Both the position numbers and the translations under genes were made by a program. 64,000 bases of DNA from an uncultured delta proteobacterium (GTDB lineage Bacteria > Desulfobacterota > Desulfovibrionia > Desulfovibrionales > Desulfovibrionaceae): the NCBI GenBank assembly GCA_903843965.1, contig CAIMRY010000029.1, positions 124,001 to 188,000 on the forward strand. The letters are read 5' to 3'. Every line of letters begins with the position of its first letter. Position 1 is the first letter of the stretch. The notes under the pieces were generated by a model. It saw only the letters and a list, made by a program, of their open reading frames with translations. It made no database searches and was not told the origin of the DNA. Of this stretch, positions 50,920 through 59,584 are shown one piece after another.

Positions 50920-51363
50920 ATGCTCAAACGCTTCCTCAAGACCGCCCAGGTCAGGTCGCCCTGGCTGCTGCACTTCGACTGCGGCTCGTGCAACGGCTGC
51001 GACATCGAGACCCTGGCCTGCCTGACCCCGGTGTACGACGTGGAGCGCTTCGGCATCATCAACGTGGGCAACCCGCGCCACGCCGACGTGCTCGTGGTCA
51101 CCGGCACGGTGAACCCCAGAAACGCGGTGGTCCTGAAAAACCTCTACGACCAGATGCCCACGCCGAAACTGGTCATCGCCATCGGGGCCTGCGGCTGCTC
51201 CGGCGGGGTCTTCCGCGAGGCCCCGAACGTCCTGGGCGGCATCGACACAATCATCCCGGTGGACGTGTACGTGCCGGGCTGCCCGGCCAAGCCCGAGGCC
51301 ATCATGGACGCCGTGGTCACCGGCCTGGCCAAGCTCAAGGGAATTCTGGAGGCCAGCGCATGA
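50920..51363 (+). CDS. echC: Ech hydrogenase subunit C (NuoB-like small subunit)
   Basis: The 147-residue subunit carries the proximal [4Fe-4S] cluster next to the Ni-Fe site. The cysteine pattern is complete: CGSCNGCDIE near the N-terminus, IGACGCSGG in the middle and VPGCPAKPEA near the C-terminus. It overlaps echD as ATGA. Confidence 0.95.
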   Translation: MLKRFLKTAQVRSPWLLHFDCGSCNGCDIETLACLTPVYDVERFGIINVGNPRHADVLVVTGTVNPRNAVVLKNLYDQMPTPKLVIAIGACGCSGGVFREAPNVLGGIDTIIPVDVYVPGCPAKPEAIMDAVVTGLAKLKGILEASA

Positions 51364-51932
51364 GCACCACGACGACCACCGATCCGGCAAACATGAACAC
51401 GGCAACCGTGACTGCGGCAACCATCGACCCGACGACAACCAATCCGTCAACAACCAATGCGACAGGCATCAACGCGGCAGGCATCAACGCAACAGGCATC
51501 AACGCGACGACCATGGCCCCGGCAGGGCTGTTGGCCGAGGCGGCCCGGCTCAAGGCCCTGGGCAACAGGCTGGTGACCCTGACCAGCGTGGAGCTGGACG
51601 AGACGCACATGGAGGTGCTGTACCACTTCGACAAGGGCCTGGCCCTGACCACCCTGCGCGTGCCCGTGGAAAAGGGCGGGACGCTGCCGAGCATCTCCGG
51701 CCTGTTCTTTGCCTCCTTCCTGGTGGAGAACGAGATCCGCGACCAGTTCGCCCTGACCTTTGACGGGCTGGTGCTGGACTATCAGGGCAGGCTGCTGAAC
51801 GAGACCGCGCACACGACCACGAGCTCGCCCTTCTGCCGGTACCAGGTCCGGCGGGTGGACCCGGAGCCAGTGCCCGGCCCTGGACCCGGACCTGAGACTG
51901 AACCCGCCCCCGACGAAACGGAGGCCCGCTGA
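51360..51932 (+). CDS. echD: Ech hydrogenase subunit D (NuoC-like) with a repeat-rich N-terminus
   Basis: The protein has 190 residues. The EchD core is about 55-165 (LVTLTSVELDETHMEVLYHFDKG; PSISGLFFASFLVENEIRDQF). The first 50 residues are a threonine/asparagine/alanine tail with NATGINAAGINATGINA repeats. The last 25 are proline/glutamate-rich. Both tails are absent from typical EchD. The subunit stabilises the peripheral arm. Confidence 0.9.
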   Translation: MSTTTTTDPANMNTATVTAATIDPTTTNPSTTNATGINAAGINATGINATTMAPAGLLAEAARLKALGNRLVTLTSVELDETHMEVLYHFDKGLALTTLRVPVEKGGTLPSISGLFFASFLVENEIRDQFALTFDGLVLDYQGRLLNETAHTTTSSPFCRYQVRRVDPEPVPGPGPGPETEPAPDETEAR

Positions 51933-53020
51933 TGGCCCGCACCGTGATCCCCTTTGGCCCGCAGCACCCGGTGCTGCCCGAGCCCATCCACCTGTCCCTG
52001 GTGCTGGAGGACGAGCGCGTGGTGGAGGCCCTGCCCACCCTGGGCTACGTGCACCGGGGCCTGGAGCTCTTGGCCGCCAAGCGCGACTGCACCCAGATGA
52101 TCCAGATCGTGGAGCGCGTCTGCGGCATCTGCTCCATGCTCCACGCCATGTGCTACTGCCAGGGCCTGGAGCAGATGCTGGGACTGGAGGCCCCGCGCCG
52201 CGCCCGCCTGCTGCGCGTGGTCTGGAGCGAGCTGCACCGCCTGCACTCCCACCTGTTGTGGCTGGGCCTGTTTGCCGACAGCATGGGCTTCGAGGCCCTG
52301 TTCATGCAGCTGTGGAAGATCCGCGAGCGCGTCATGGACGTGAACGAGGCCACCACCGGCAACCGCGTCATCGTCTCGGTGAACGTCATCGGCGGGGTGC
52401 GCGCGGACCTGGACCAGGGCCAGATCAATTGGATCAGGGAGACCCTGGTGGATGTCGAGGCGGGCATCAAGAACCTGCAGGCAACCATCATGCACGACCC
52501 CACCGTGGGCAGGCGCACCCGGGGCATCGGCGTGCTGGGCCGGGAGGCCGCCTATGAGCTGGGCGCAGCCGGGCCCACCCTGCGCGGCAGCGGCTGGGCC
52601 CAGGACATGCGCCAGCTGAAGTACGCCGCCTTCGACGAGCTGGACTTCGAGCCCGTGGTGGAAACCGCTGGCGACTGCTGGGCGCGGGGCAGCGTGCGCT
52701 TCCGCGAGAGTTTGCAGTCCATGGACCTGGTGCGCCAGGCCCTGGGCAAACTCGAAGGGCAGGGGGTCGGCGGCGAGCTGACCGTGAAGGCCAAGGCCAA
52801 GCCCGAGGGCGAGGTCCTCACCCGGGTGGAGCAGCCCAGGGGCGAGTGCCTGTACTACCTGAAGGGCAACGGGACGCTGTTTCTGGAGCGCGTGCGCATC
52901 CGCACCCCGACCTTCGCCAACATCCCGGCCTTGACCGCCATGCTGCCGGGGCTGGACTTCGCGGACGTGCCGGTGGTGGTGCTGTCCATCGACCCCTGCA
53001 TCAGCTGCACGGAGCGCTAG
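51932..53020 (+). CDS. echE: Ech hydrogenase large subunit (NiFe active site)
   Basis: The 362-residue catalytic subunit has both NiFe-binding cysteine pairs: C64 and C67 in RVCGIC, and C356 and C359 in DPCISC near the end. This shows it is a true hydrogenase rather than a NuoD homologue. The protein ends only three residues after the last cysteine, so no C-terminal extension needs cleavage, a known feature of EchE. It overlaps echD by one base. Confidence 0.96.
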   Translation: MARTVIPFGPQHPVLPEPIHLSLVLEDERVVEALPTLGYVHRGLELLAAKRDCTQMIQIVERVCGICSMLHAMCYCQGLEQMLGLEAPRRARLLRVVWSELHRLHSHLLWLGLFADSMGFEALFMQLWKIRERVMDVNEATTGNRVIVSVNVIGGVRADLDQGQINWIRETLVDVEAGIKNLQATIMHDPTVGRRTRGIGVLGREAAYELGAAGPTLRGSGWAQDMRQLKYAAFDELDFEPVVETAGDCWARGSVRFRESLQSMDLVRQALGKLEGQGVGGELTVKAKAKPEGEVLTRVEQPRGECLYYLKGNGTLFLERVRIRTPTFANIPALTAMLPGLDFADVPVVVLSIDPCISCTER

Positions 53021-53022
53021 CC

Positions 53023-53457
53023 ATGAAGCTGCTGCCAACGGTTCTGGCCAACCTGTTCTCCCGGCCCGCCACGCGGGACTACCCGTCGTATGTGCGCGAG
53101 CCCTTTGCGCGCACGCGCGGCGAACTCGTCAACGACATCAGCCGCTGCATCTTCTGCGGCACCTGCGCGCGCAAGTGCCCGTCCCAGTGCCTGGCCGTGG
53201 TCAAGGACAGCGCCAGGGCCGAGGGTTCGTGGAGCCTGGAGTTCTTCGCCTGCGTGGGCTGCGGGGTGTGCGTGGAGGCCTGCCCGGTGCACGCCCTGTC
53301 GCAGAAGACCACGCACCGGCCCGTGGCCGTGGCGCGCGCGGTCATCACCCTGCGCGCTGCCCTGCCCGCGCGCCCGGCCAAAAAGGACAAGCCCGCCGAC
53401 AACGCCGAACCCGCCGGAAAGGACGAGCCAACCGAAAAGGACGAGCCCGCCGGATAG
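53023..53457 (+). CDS. echF: Ech hydrogenase ferredoxin-like subunit F (NuoI-like)
   Basis: The 144-residue subunit has two [4Fe-4S] motifs: CIFCGTCARKCPSQC and CVGCGVCVEACP. It carries electrons between soluble ferredoxin and EchC. The C-terminal 35 residues are lysine/aspartate/proline-rich with short repeats (KDEPTEKDEPAG), longer than in most relatives. It ends the six-gene ech operon. Confidence 0.94.
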   Translation: MKLLPTVLANLFSRPATRDYPSYVREPFARTRGELVNDISRCIFCGTCARKCPSQCLAVVKDSARAEGSWSLEFFACVGCGVCVEACPVHALSQKTTHRPVAVARAVITLRAALPARPAKKDKPADNAEPAGKDEPTEKDEPAG

Positions 53458-53736
53458 CCGCCTGCCCCCGCTTGTCCTCGCCTGCCGCCGCCCGGCTCCA
53501 CGCCCTGGGAGCGCTGCGGCAGAGCCGTTTCCGCCCAGCCCAAGGCATGTATTTTGTCGAGGACGCGACGCCAGGCCCAGGCCCGGCAGACAACGCCAGA
53601 CCCAGCGCCTGGCGGCCAACGCCCATGCGGTTGCACGCTGGGCTGGGGCTGTGCATTGTTTGCGGCTGCGGGCCGGAAGCCCAGCACAGGGCTTGGCCGG
53701 GCCTGGCCGGGTCGGGCGGAAGCAAACGCTGTGGGA

Positions 53737-54018
53737 TTAATCGCAAGGGCCGAAGGGATCGCCGGGGCCGCAGGCATCGCAAGAATCGTCAGGTCTGAGC
53801 GCCGGTTCGCCGGGCTGCGCTTTGAGTACTCTGTCCACCACCTGGCGGACGGCAGGCAGGCATCAGCAGCCCGTGGGATTCTTGACGGCGCACTGGCTCT
53901 CGCCAGCCTTGAGCGTGGCCTTGATGCGCTCGATGAGCGTGGACCGGCCATGCGCGGCCAGATCCTGCTCGATGTCCCGGACGGTGTAGCCGAAGCAGTG
54001 GCACACAAGCTCATTCAT
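53737..54018 (-). CDS. CopZ/BFD-like [2Fe-2S] protein, predicted selenoprotein (TGA = Sec52)
   Basis: Reading from the ATG at 54018 (GAGGAG 8 bases upstream) gives a BFD-type cysteine motif VCHCFGYTVRDIE, then HGRSTLIERI and C43. At codon 52 (53865-53863) the frame meets TGA, in the sequence NPTGC-TGA-CLPAVRQVV. Relatives have NPxGxCCLG there, so TGA replaces a conserved cysteine. The frame continues 41 codons to a TAA, with family-like CLPAVRQVVDRVL and a Cys-rich tail (SCDACGPGDPFGPCD). A SECIS-like hairpin follows the TGA. If TGA is a stop, a 51-residue protein lacking the last two motif cysteines results. The family carries a [2Fe-2S] cluster and helps copper or redox handling. Confidence 0.75.
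53831..53855 (-). promoter_or_regulatory. Candidate bacterial SECIS element
   Basis: Beginning 8 bases after the in-frame TGA, the RNA can fold as CUG, a CCG bulge, a 6-bp upper stem UCCGCC/GGUGGA, an AGGU apical loop and a closing CAG. The loop guanines lie about 20 bases from the UGA, in the range known for bacterial SECIS. The fold was worked out by eye. Confidence 0.6.
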
Positions 54019-54164
54019 GCGGGTGTCTCCTCAGTTGATGCAATACCCGAGTTTGCGGCGCAGGCCAAGCCCCTGCGGGCAGGCACTCCCGCCTTGACGC
54101 CGGAGTGCGGGCTCCCTACAAGAGCCATGCGTCCGCATCACCACCGCCAACCAAGTGAGGCCCC

Positions 54165-54434
54165 ATGAAGCGTCTCTGCGCCGCACTGCTCGCCATTGCC
54201 CTGACCGGGGGCCTGGCCGGGGCCCTGACAGCGGCCCTGCCTGCCGTTGTTCTCGGCAGCGACCTGCACACCGTGCCGCTGGTGCCTTCCTCGCGCGACA
54301 ACTACCCCCGCTCCATGCAGAAAAGCACGACGACGGACGGCGTGCCGCTGAGCGTGAAACGCTTCAAGTCCACCAAGGACAGCACCGGGCGCAACCGCAA
54401 GGCCATGTCCAAAAATCCAGCCTCGCTGCAGTAG
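54165..54434 (+). CDS. Small secreted protein of unknown function
   Basis: This 89-residue protein has a signal peptide (ALLAIALTGGLAGALTAALPAVVLG) with a likely cleavage near residue 31. The remaining 58 residues are polar and basic (PRSMQKSTTTDG; KSTKDSTGRNRKAMSKN) with no cysteine pairs or recognised fold. A GAGG ribosome site lies before the ATG. It is 27 bases upstream of the YhcH-like gene; a shared operon is possible. Confidence 0.65.
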   Translation: MKRLCAALLAIALTGGLAGALTAALPAVVLGSDLHTVPLVPSSRDNYPRSMQKSTTTDGVPLSVKRFKSTKDSTGRNRKAMSKNPASLQ

Positions 54435-54461
54435 CGGCCTGGAACATTCAGGGAGCCCCGC

Positions 54462-54992
54462 ATGATCCTCGACGCCCTGGCCAACTGGCGGCTCTACTCT
54501 GACCGGCCAGCCTGGAAACAGGCCTTTGCCTGGCTGCAAACCATCACGCCGGACACGGCCCCGGGCGAGCACGCCATTGCCGGAGACGGCTCGGCTGGCG
54601 GCTCGGCTGCCGGTTCGGCTGGCGGTTCGGCTGGCGGCGCTGGCCGCGACCTCTACGCCATCGTCTTCGACTTTCAGACCAAGAACCTGCTCGACACCAC
54701 CCTGGAGGCCCACCGCGTCTATGCGGACCTCCACATTCCCCTCACCGGCCCGGAGGTCCAGGCCCGCTTCGCCCTGGAGGAGCTGGAGGAGAAGACCGCC
54801 TACGACGCGGCCACGGACGCGGCGCACTTCCACCACCCGGAGCGCTTCAACGCGCTGTTCACGCTGCACCCCGGCCAGTTTGCGCTGTACCTGCCGGGCG
54901 ACGCGCACTTAAGCCAGTGCAAGACCACCCCGGCCCCGGCATCCCTGCGCAAGGTGGTGGTCAAGATCCGCGCGGAGCTGCTGCTCCCGTGA
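54462..54992 (+). CDS. YhcH/YjgK/YiaL family protein
   Basis: This 176-residue protein has the cupin-like fold with TLEAHRVYADLHIPLTGPE, HFHHPERFNALF and HPGQFALYLPGDAHLSQC, whose histidines and glutamate form the metal site. Family members act on sugar acids, for example as sialic-acid anomerases. An inserted GSAGGSAAGSAGGSAGG segment (about 43-60) comes from a 15-bp type tandem repeat (54590-54645) between the first helix and the first strand. It overlaps the chrA start as GTGA. Confidence 0.87.
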   Translation: MILDALANWRLYSDRPAWKQAFAWLQTITPDTAPGEHAIAGDGSAGGSAAGSAGGSAGGAGRDLYAIVFDFQTKNLLDTTLEAHRVYADLHIPLTGPEVQARFALEELEEKTAYDAATDAAHFHHPERFNALFTLHPGQFALYLPGDAHLSQCKTTPAPASLRKVVVKIRAELLLP

Positions 54993-56266
54993 ACCAGCCC
55001 CCAGACGCTGACTCGCACGGCTCGCACGGCCCCGGCTCGCACGACCCAGGCCAGCACCACCCCGGCTCGCACGACCACGGCCAGCCCGGCCCGGCCCAGG
55101 CCAGCGCGCCCGTCAGCGCCTTCGTCAGTCCACGGCCAAGCCTGCTGGACATCTTCCGCTGCTTTCTGCGCGTGGGGGCCACGGCCTACGGCGGCCCGGC
55201 CATGATGCCGCTGATGCGCGAGCATATTCTCAAGCGCGGCTGGCTCACGGACGAGGGGTTCAAGGTCGGCCTTTCGGTGTGCCAGGCCGTGCCCGGCGGC
55301 ACGCTGATGCAGATGGCCGCCTACACCGGCCTGGTGCAACGCGGCCTGCCCGGCGCGCTGGCGGGGTTCCTGGGCTTCGCCGTGCCCGCCTGCCTGCTCA
55401 TCACCGCGCTCTCGGCCCTGTACCACGCCATGCAGGGCGTGGCCTTGACCACCTCGGCCATGGCCGGCCTGTCCAGCGTGGTGCTGGGCATCATCGCCCT
55501 GGCGGTGTACGACTTCTGGCAGAAGTATGCCCACGGCCCGCGCCGCGTGGTGGTGACCATGCTGGCCTGCGTGCTGTTTTTGTCCGGCGTCAGCCCGGCC
55601 TGGATCATCCTGGGCGCGGCCTGCCTGGGCCCGCTGGTCTTTTACGACGAGACCGCCCCGCCCGTGAGCCTGCCCACGGCCCCGGTGCCCCTGCGCGGGG
55701 TGCTGCTGCTGGCGGGCGTCGCCCTGGCCTGGCTCGGCCTGACCTTTTTCACGCGGCCCCTGCTCTTCAACCTGTCGCTGTCCATGGCCAAGGCCGACCT
55801 CATGGCCTTTGGCGGGTACGGCGTGTTCCCGGCCCTGTACCACGAGGCCGTGGACCTGCACGGCTGGATGAGCGCGGCCACGTTCATGGACGGCATGGCG
55901 CTGGCCCAGGTCACGCCCGGCCCGTTCATGCTCGGGGCCTGCTTCGTGGGCTACCACATCGCCGGGCTCATCGGCGCGCTCACCGCCGGGGTGTGGATCT
56001 TCACGCCGTCGTTCTTCATCCTCATGCTCACCGTGCCCAGCGCGGGCAGGCTGCTGGGCTGGCAGCCCTTCCGCCGGGCGCTCTCGGGCGTGCTCTCAAC
56101 CCTCGGCGGGCTGATCCTGGCCGTGGGCATCCAGCTGGGCCGCAGCATGGACTGGTCGTGGCTCAAGGCGGCCTTCTGCGTGGCGGCGACCATTGCCCTG
56201 TACAAGCGGGTGGACCCCATCTGGGTGGTGCTGTGCGGGGTGGCGCTGGGGTTGTGGCTGCTGTGA
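54989..56266 (+). CDS. chrA: Chromate transporter (two-domain CHR family)
   Basis: The protein has 425 residues. A GTG start at 54989 overlaps the previous stop. It has two CHR domains (about 50-215 and 240-420) with GATAYGGPAMMPLMREHIL and FGGYGVFPALYHEAV, each followed by an AVPGGT or QVTPGPF motif. It exports chromate or transports sulfate-like oxyanions. The first 45 residues are a histidine/glycine/aspartate-rich tail with SHDPGQHHPGSHDHG repeats, not seen in typical ChrA, which could bind metal. Confidence 0.92.
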   Translation: MNQPPDADSHGSHGPGSHDPGQHHPGSHDHGQPGPAQASAPVSAFVSPRPSLLDIFRCFLRVGATAYGGPAMMPLMREHILKRGWLTDEGFKVGLSVCQAVPGGTLMQMAAYTGLVQRGLPGALAGFLGFAVPACLLITALSALYHAMQGVALTTSAMAGLSSVVLGIIALAVYDFWQKYAHGPRRVVVTMLACVLFLSGVSPAWIILGAACLGPLVFYDETAPPVSLPTAPVPLRGVLLLAGVALAWLGLTFFTRPLLFNLSLSMAKADLMAFGGYGVFPALYHEAVDLHGWMSAATFMDGMALAQVTPGPFMLGACFVGYHIAGLIGALTAGVWIFTPSFFILMLTVPSAGRLLGWQPFRRALSGVLSTLGGLILAVGIQLGRSMDWSWLKAAFCVAATIALYKRVDPIWVVLCGVALGLWLL

Positions 56267-56417
56267 GGAGCCGCTTTCTTTTGAGGTCTTGACGCCAGCC
56301 CGCTGATGCTGTTTGAATCTCTCGCTGATACAGGCCGCCCTGTTCGGCTTCGCCCTGCGCAACCGCTTCCGACGCTAGCAGCCTGTTCCGGCGGCGCGCC
56401 GGGCCCCGCACCCGCGC

Positions 56418-56446
56418 TTGCATCCTTCGGCCGCCTGTTCTATATA
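56418..56446 (+). promoter_or_regulatory. Sigma-70-type promoter of the zinc-ribbon gene
   Basis: TTGCAT (56418-56423), a 17-base spacer and TATATA (56441-56446) lie about 55 bases before the start codon. Confidence 0.65.
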
Positions 56447-56500
56447 TCGGGAATGGGAAGTCCCGCCGGGCTCCCCGCACACCCGCCCGAGGAGGACGCC

Positions 56501-56689
56501 ATGGCCGACGCATCCAAGTGGACCTGTCCCAAGTGCAAGGCCGACAACGGCCCTGACTTCACGCATTGCCGCATGTGCGGCGAGCACAACCCCGCCGTGC
56601 CGGTGCTCAAGACCTGCGAAAAGTGCGGCTTCAAGACCGACAAGGACTGCTGCCCCAGCTGCAACAGCACGATGTTCCTGCAACTGTAG
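56501..56689 (+). CDS. Small double zinc-ribbon protein
   Basis: This 62-residue protein has four CxxC-type pairs: CPKC, CRMC, CEKC and CPSC, which form two zinc ribbons, with a further CC beside the last. A strong GAGGAGGA site precedes the ATG. It is probably cytoplasmic; such proteins bind nucleic acid or protein partners, and no specific role can be assigned. It has its own promoter. Confidence 0.85.
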   Translation: MADASKWTCPKCKADNGPDFTHCRMCGEHNPAVPVLKTCEKCGFKTDKDCCPSCNSTMFLQL

Positions 56690-56892
56690 CGCCTGCAAAG
56701 CGGACGGACCGGGCCAGCGGCCTAAAACCGGACAGGCCGACCAGATCGGACAGGCCGACCTGACCGGCCAATTATCGGACAGACCGGCCAGGCAAGCGCC
56801 AGGCCGATGAAAAGCCACGGTCAAAGCACGGCCCGGCTAGGCCGGAAATGAGCCGGTAAGCCGGAAACGAGTCAGAACGAGGGAGGACGCGC

Positions 56893-57255
56893 ATGGACAC
56901 GCCGCCGTATTCCATCGCCGGGCGCGAGGTCGTCGCCGAGACAGCTGACCTGCGCGTGGTGCTGATGACCCTGGCCCCGGGCGAGGCCACGCCCTGGCAC
57001 CAGCACACCGAGATCACGGACACCACCTTCGCCCTCACCGGGGCTGTGCGCGTGGAGATCGAGCTGGAGCCCGACGGCGCTGCGCAGGAAAATCCGGTGG
57101 AGCGGCGCGAGCTGTTTCCCGGCGCGCCCTGCCGCGTGCCGCCGGGAACAATGCACCGCGTGGTCAACGCGGGCTACGACCCGTGCTCGTTTTTGCTGGT
57201 GCAGGGCCTGGGCAAGTACGATTTCCTGAAGGCTGGCGAGTCCACGATTCCCTGA
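56893..57255 (+). CDS. Cupin-domain protein
   Basis: This 120-residue single-domain cupin keeps the first metal motif (TPWHQHTEITDTTFALTG) and the second (PCRVPPGTMHRVVNAG). The histidines and glutamate could bind a metal. Its substrate is unknown. It is preceded by GAGGGAGGACGC and converges with tupC; the 8-base gap between the two stops holds no terminator. Confidence 0.85.
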   Translation: MDTPPYSIAGREVVAETADLRVVLMTLAPGEATPWHQHTEITDTTFALTGAVRVEIELEPDGAAQENPVERRELFPGAPCRVPPGTMHRVVNAGYDPCSFLLVQGLGKYDFLKAGESTIP

Positions 57256-57262
57256 AGGCGGA

Positions 57263-57946
57263 TTACAGAACGCCGGTGATGCGGCCCTCGTCCATGAGCA
57301 GCACCTGGTCGGCGCAGGACTTGAGCCAGTCCACGTCGTGGCTGGCGATGACCAGCGTGGCCCCGCGCGTTTCCCGTGCGGCCAGCACGGCCTGCTGCAC
57401 ATGGCCCACGCTGGCGCGGTCCAGGCCGGTGGTGGGCTCGTCCAGAAGCAGGGCCTCCGGTTGCAGCACCAGCCGCGCAGCCAGGGCCACGCGCCGGGCC
57501 TCGCCGCCGGAAAGCTCGCGCCAGGAGCGCGCCCCGAACTCCGCGAAATCAAGCCCCACCAGGCCCAAGGCCCCGGCAAGGATCTCCTGCGGGGCGGCCT
57601 CCTGTGTGTAGGGCTGGCCGCGCAAACGTAGACCGTAAGCCACGTTGGCCGCCACCGAGCGCTTGAGCAGGCAGGTGTCCTGACCCAGGAGCACGGCCCG
57701 GCGGCGCAGCACATGCCCGGCGCGCAGGGCCGCTGCGTCCACCAGACGCCCGTCGAAGAACAGTTCGCCCGCACGCGGCGCGAGCAGAAAGCCGAGCAGC
57801 TTCAGCAGGGTGCTCTTGCCGCTGCCGTTATGGCCGACCAGCCCCAGGATGCTCCCGCGCGCGATGGACAGCTCCGGCACGATAAGCGCGGAGGCCTCGC
57901 CATAGCCCACCTCCAGGCCGCGCAGATGATACAGCGGCGCGCTCAT
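57263..57946 (-). CDS. tupC: Tungstate ABC transporter ATP-binding protein
   Basis: The 227-residue ATPase starts MSAPLYHLRGLEV (57946), overlapping tupB as ATGA. Walker A is GHNGSGKST, the signature is LSGGEARRVALA and Walker B is ALLLDEPTTGLD. The context with TupB and TupA assigns it to the tungstate/molybdate branch. Confidence 0.9.
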   Translation of the reverse strand: MSAPLYHLRGLEVGYGEASALIVPELSIARGSILGLVGHNGSGKSTLLKLLGFLLAPRAGELFFDGRLVDAAALRAGHVLRRRAVLLGQDTCLLKRSVAANVAYGLRLRGQPYTQEAAPQEILAGALGLVGLDFAEFGARSWRELSGGEARRVALAARLVLQPEALLLDEPTTGLDRASVGHVQQAVLAARETRGATLVIASHDVDWLKSCADQVLLMDEGRITGVL

Positions 57947-58668
57947 GCCCCACCCCCGCCGGACACGCCGCCCGTACCATTCGACCGGCCGCGCAGCAGC
58001 CCCACCAGCAGGTTCACCACCAGGGCCACGAGCATCAAAACGATGCCCAGGGCAATGCCCGTGGCGAACTCGCCCTTGCCGGTCTCCAGCGCGATGGCCG
58101 TGGTGATGGTGCGCGTGTGCCACTTGATGTTGCCGCCGACCATCATGGCGATGCCGATCTCGGACACGATGCGGCCAAAGGCCGTGGCTGCGGCCAGGGC
58201 CATGGCGAAGCGCGCCTCAATGAGCGTCGCCAGGAGCAGCTGCCAGCGGTCCGCGCCAAGGGAGAGCAGGGTCTGGGTCAGGCGCGTGTCCGTGGACTCC
58301 ACAGCCGTGGCGGTCATGGAGACGACGATGGGCAGGCCGAGCAGCGTGAGGCCGAAAGCCATGCCCGGCACGCTGAACAAGAGGCCCCACTCGCCCAGCG
58401 GGCCGCGCGAGGTCAACAGCGCGTAGACGATGAGCCCGATGACCACCGTAGGCAGGGAGAGCATCCAGTCCACGAACAGGCGCGCGCCCCGGCGGCCGGG
58501 AAAGCGGAAATGCCCCAGGGCGAATCCCAGGGGCAGTCCCATGACAAGGCTGGCGATGAGCGCCAGGGCCGTGACGATTGCAGTGGTCCAGACCGCCGAA
58601 AAGGTCTCGGGATCCAGAGCCAGCAGAAGCGCCACGGCCTGGGTCAGGCCTTCACTGAAGTAATCCAT
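57943..58668 (-). CDS. tupB: Tungstate ABC transporter permease
   Basis: The 241-residue permease has about six helices and a coupling loop with ESTDTRLTQTLLSLGADRWQLL and GRIVSEIGIAMMVGGNI, as in TupB/WtpB. The C-terminus is glycine-rich. It starts 27 bases after tupA. Confidence 0.91.
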   Translation of the reverse strand: MDYFSEGLTQAVALLLALDPETFSAVWTTAIVTALALIASLVMGLPLGFALGHFRFPGRRGARLFVDWMLSLPTVVIGLIVYALLTSRGPLGEWGLLFSVPGMAFGLTLLGLPIVVSMTATAVESTDTRLTQTLLSLGADRWQLLLATLIEARFAMALAAATAFGRIVSEIGIAMMVGGNIKWHTRTITTAIALETGKGEFATGIALGIVLMLVALVVNLLVGLLRGRSNGTGGVSGGGGA

Positions 58669-58695
58669 GGTCCTCCGCCTGCGGGCGGCCTGCCG

Positions 58696-59538
58696 CTATT
58701 TGGCGGCGTTGGGGAAGAACAGCTGCTTGCCCTCAAGCTTGAAGCCCGCGATTTCCTTCTGCCCCACGGCGGAGAGGAACCAGGCCTCCAGCTTCTTGGC
58801 CGCCGCGTGCTTGATATTGCTGCACTTGGGCGCCAGCTGGATGATGCTGTACTGGTTGAGCAGGACCTTGTCACCCTCGGACAGGATCACCAGGCCGGAC
58901 TTGCCCTGGTCCTTGGCCTCGTACTTGATCCAGGTGCCGCGGTCGGTCAGGGTGTAGGCCCCGCGCTCGGCGGCGATGCGCAGGGTGGCCAGCATGCCCT
59001 GGCCCACTCCGATGTACCAGGACTCCTTGTCCGGCAGGGGCATGGCGGCAACCTTCCAGAGGCCCTGCTCCATCTTGTGCGTGCCGGAGTCGTCGCCACG
59101 GCTGGCAAAGGGGGCCTTGGTCACGGCGATGGCCTTGAGCGAGTCGGCCACGCCCTTGCCCTTGATCCTGGCCGGGTCCTTGGCCGGTCCCACCAGCACG
59201 AAGTCGTTGTACATGAACTCCGCGCGGCTCACGCCGTTGCCTTCCTCGATGAATTTCTTCTCCGCGCCGGGCGCGTGGACCATGAGGATGTCCACGTCGC
59301 AGTTCTTGCCGTGCTCCAGGGCCTTGCCCGTGCCCACGGCGATCCAGCGCATCTCAAGGCCGGTATCCTTCAGAATTTTCGGAACCAGATAGTCCAGCAG
59401 ACCGGTGTCTGCGGTGCTGGTGGTGGTGCCCACCAGGATGGGCTCTGCGGCCAGGGCTGCGCCGGCAAAGGCCAGGGTCAACGCCATGGTCAACGACAGG
59501 GCCAGGGTCAGGGTCAGGATGACGGAAAGCTTGCGCAT
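58696..59538 (-). CDS. tupA: Tungstate-binding protein
   Basis: The 280-residue periplasmic protein has a signal peptide of repeated LTLALSLTMALTL units. The oxyanion-binding loop TTTSTADTGLLDYL (TTTS at 38-41) and SRGDDSGTHKME are the family hallmarks for tungstate. The ATG at 59538 follows GAGAGGAGAAG. Tungstate is needed for formate dehydrogenases and aldehyde oxidoreductases in these bacteria. Confidence 0.93.
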   Translation of the reverse strand: MRKLSVILTLTLALSLTMALTLAFAGAALAAEPILVGTTTSTADTGLLDYLVPKILKDTGLEMRWIAVGTGKALEHGKNCDVDILMVHAPGAEKKFIEEGNGVSRAEFMYNDFVLVGPAKDPARIKGKGVADSLKAIAVTKAPFASRGDDSGTHKMEQGLWKVAAMPLPDKESWYIGVGQGMLATLRIAAERGAYTLTDRGTWIKYEAKDQGKSGLVILSEGDKVLLNQYSIIQLAPKCSNIKHAAAKKLEAWFLSAVGQKEIAGFKLEGKQLFFPNAAK

Positions 59539-59584
59539 GGTCTTCTCCTCTCGCTTGATGTGTCGGGAACGGATTCGTGCGTGT

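Noticed and set aside
51932-53020. NuoD of a complex I rather than hydrogenase large subunit
   Set aside because: Both NiFe-binding cysteine pairs are present and the gene set has the six-gene Ech order.
53458-53736. Protein-coding gene between echF and the selenoprotein gene
   Set aside because: Frames exist but show no family-like sequence, ribosome site or codon pattern; it is treated as intergenic sequence.
53863-53865. TGA as an ordinary stop codon of a 51-residue protein
   Set aside because: The family motif continues in frame after the TGA and a SECIS-like hairpin follows; selenocysteine is preferred, though not proven.
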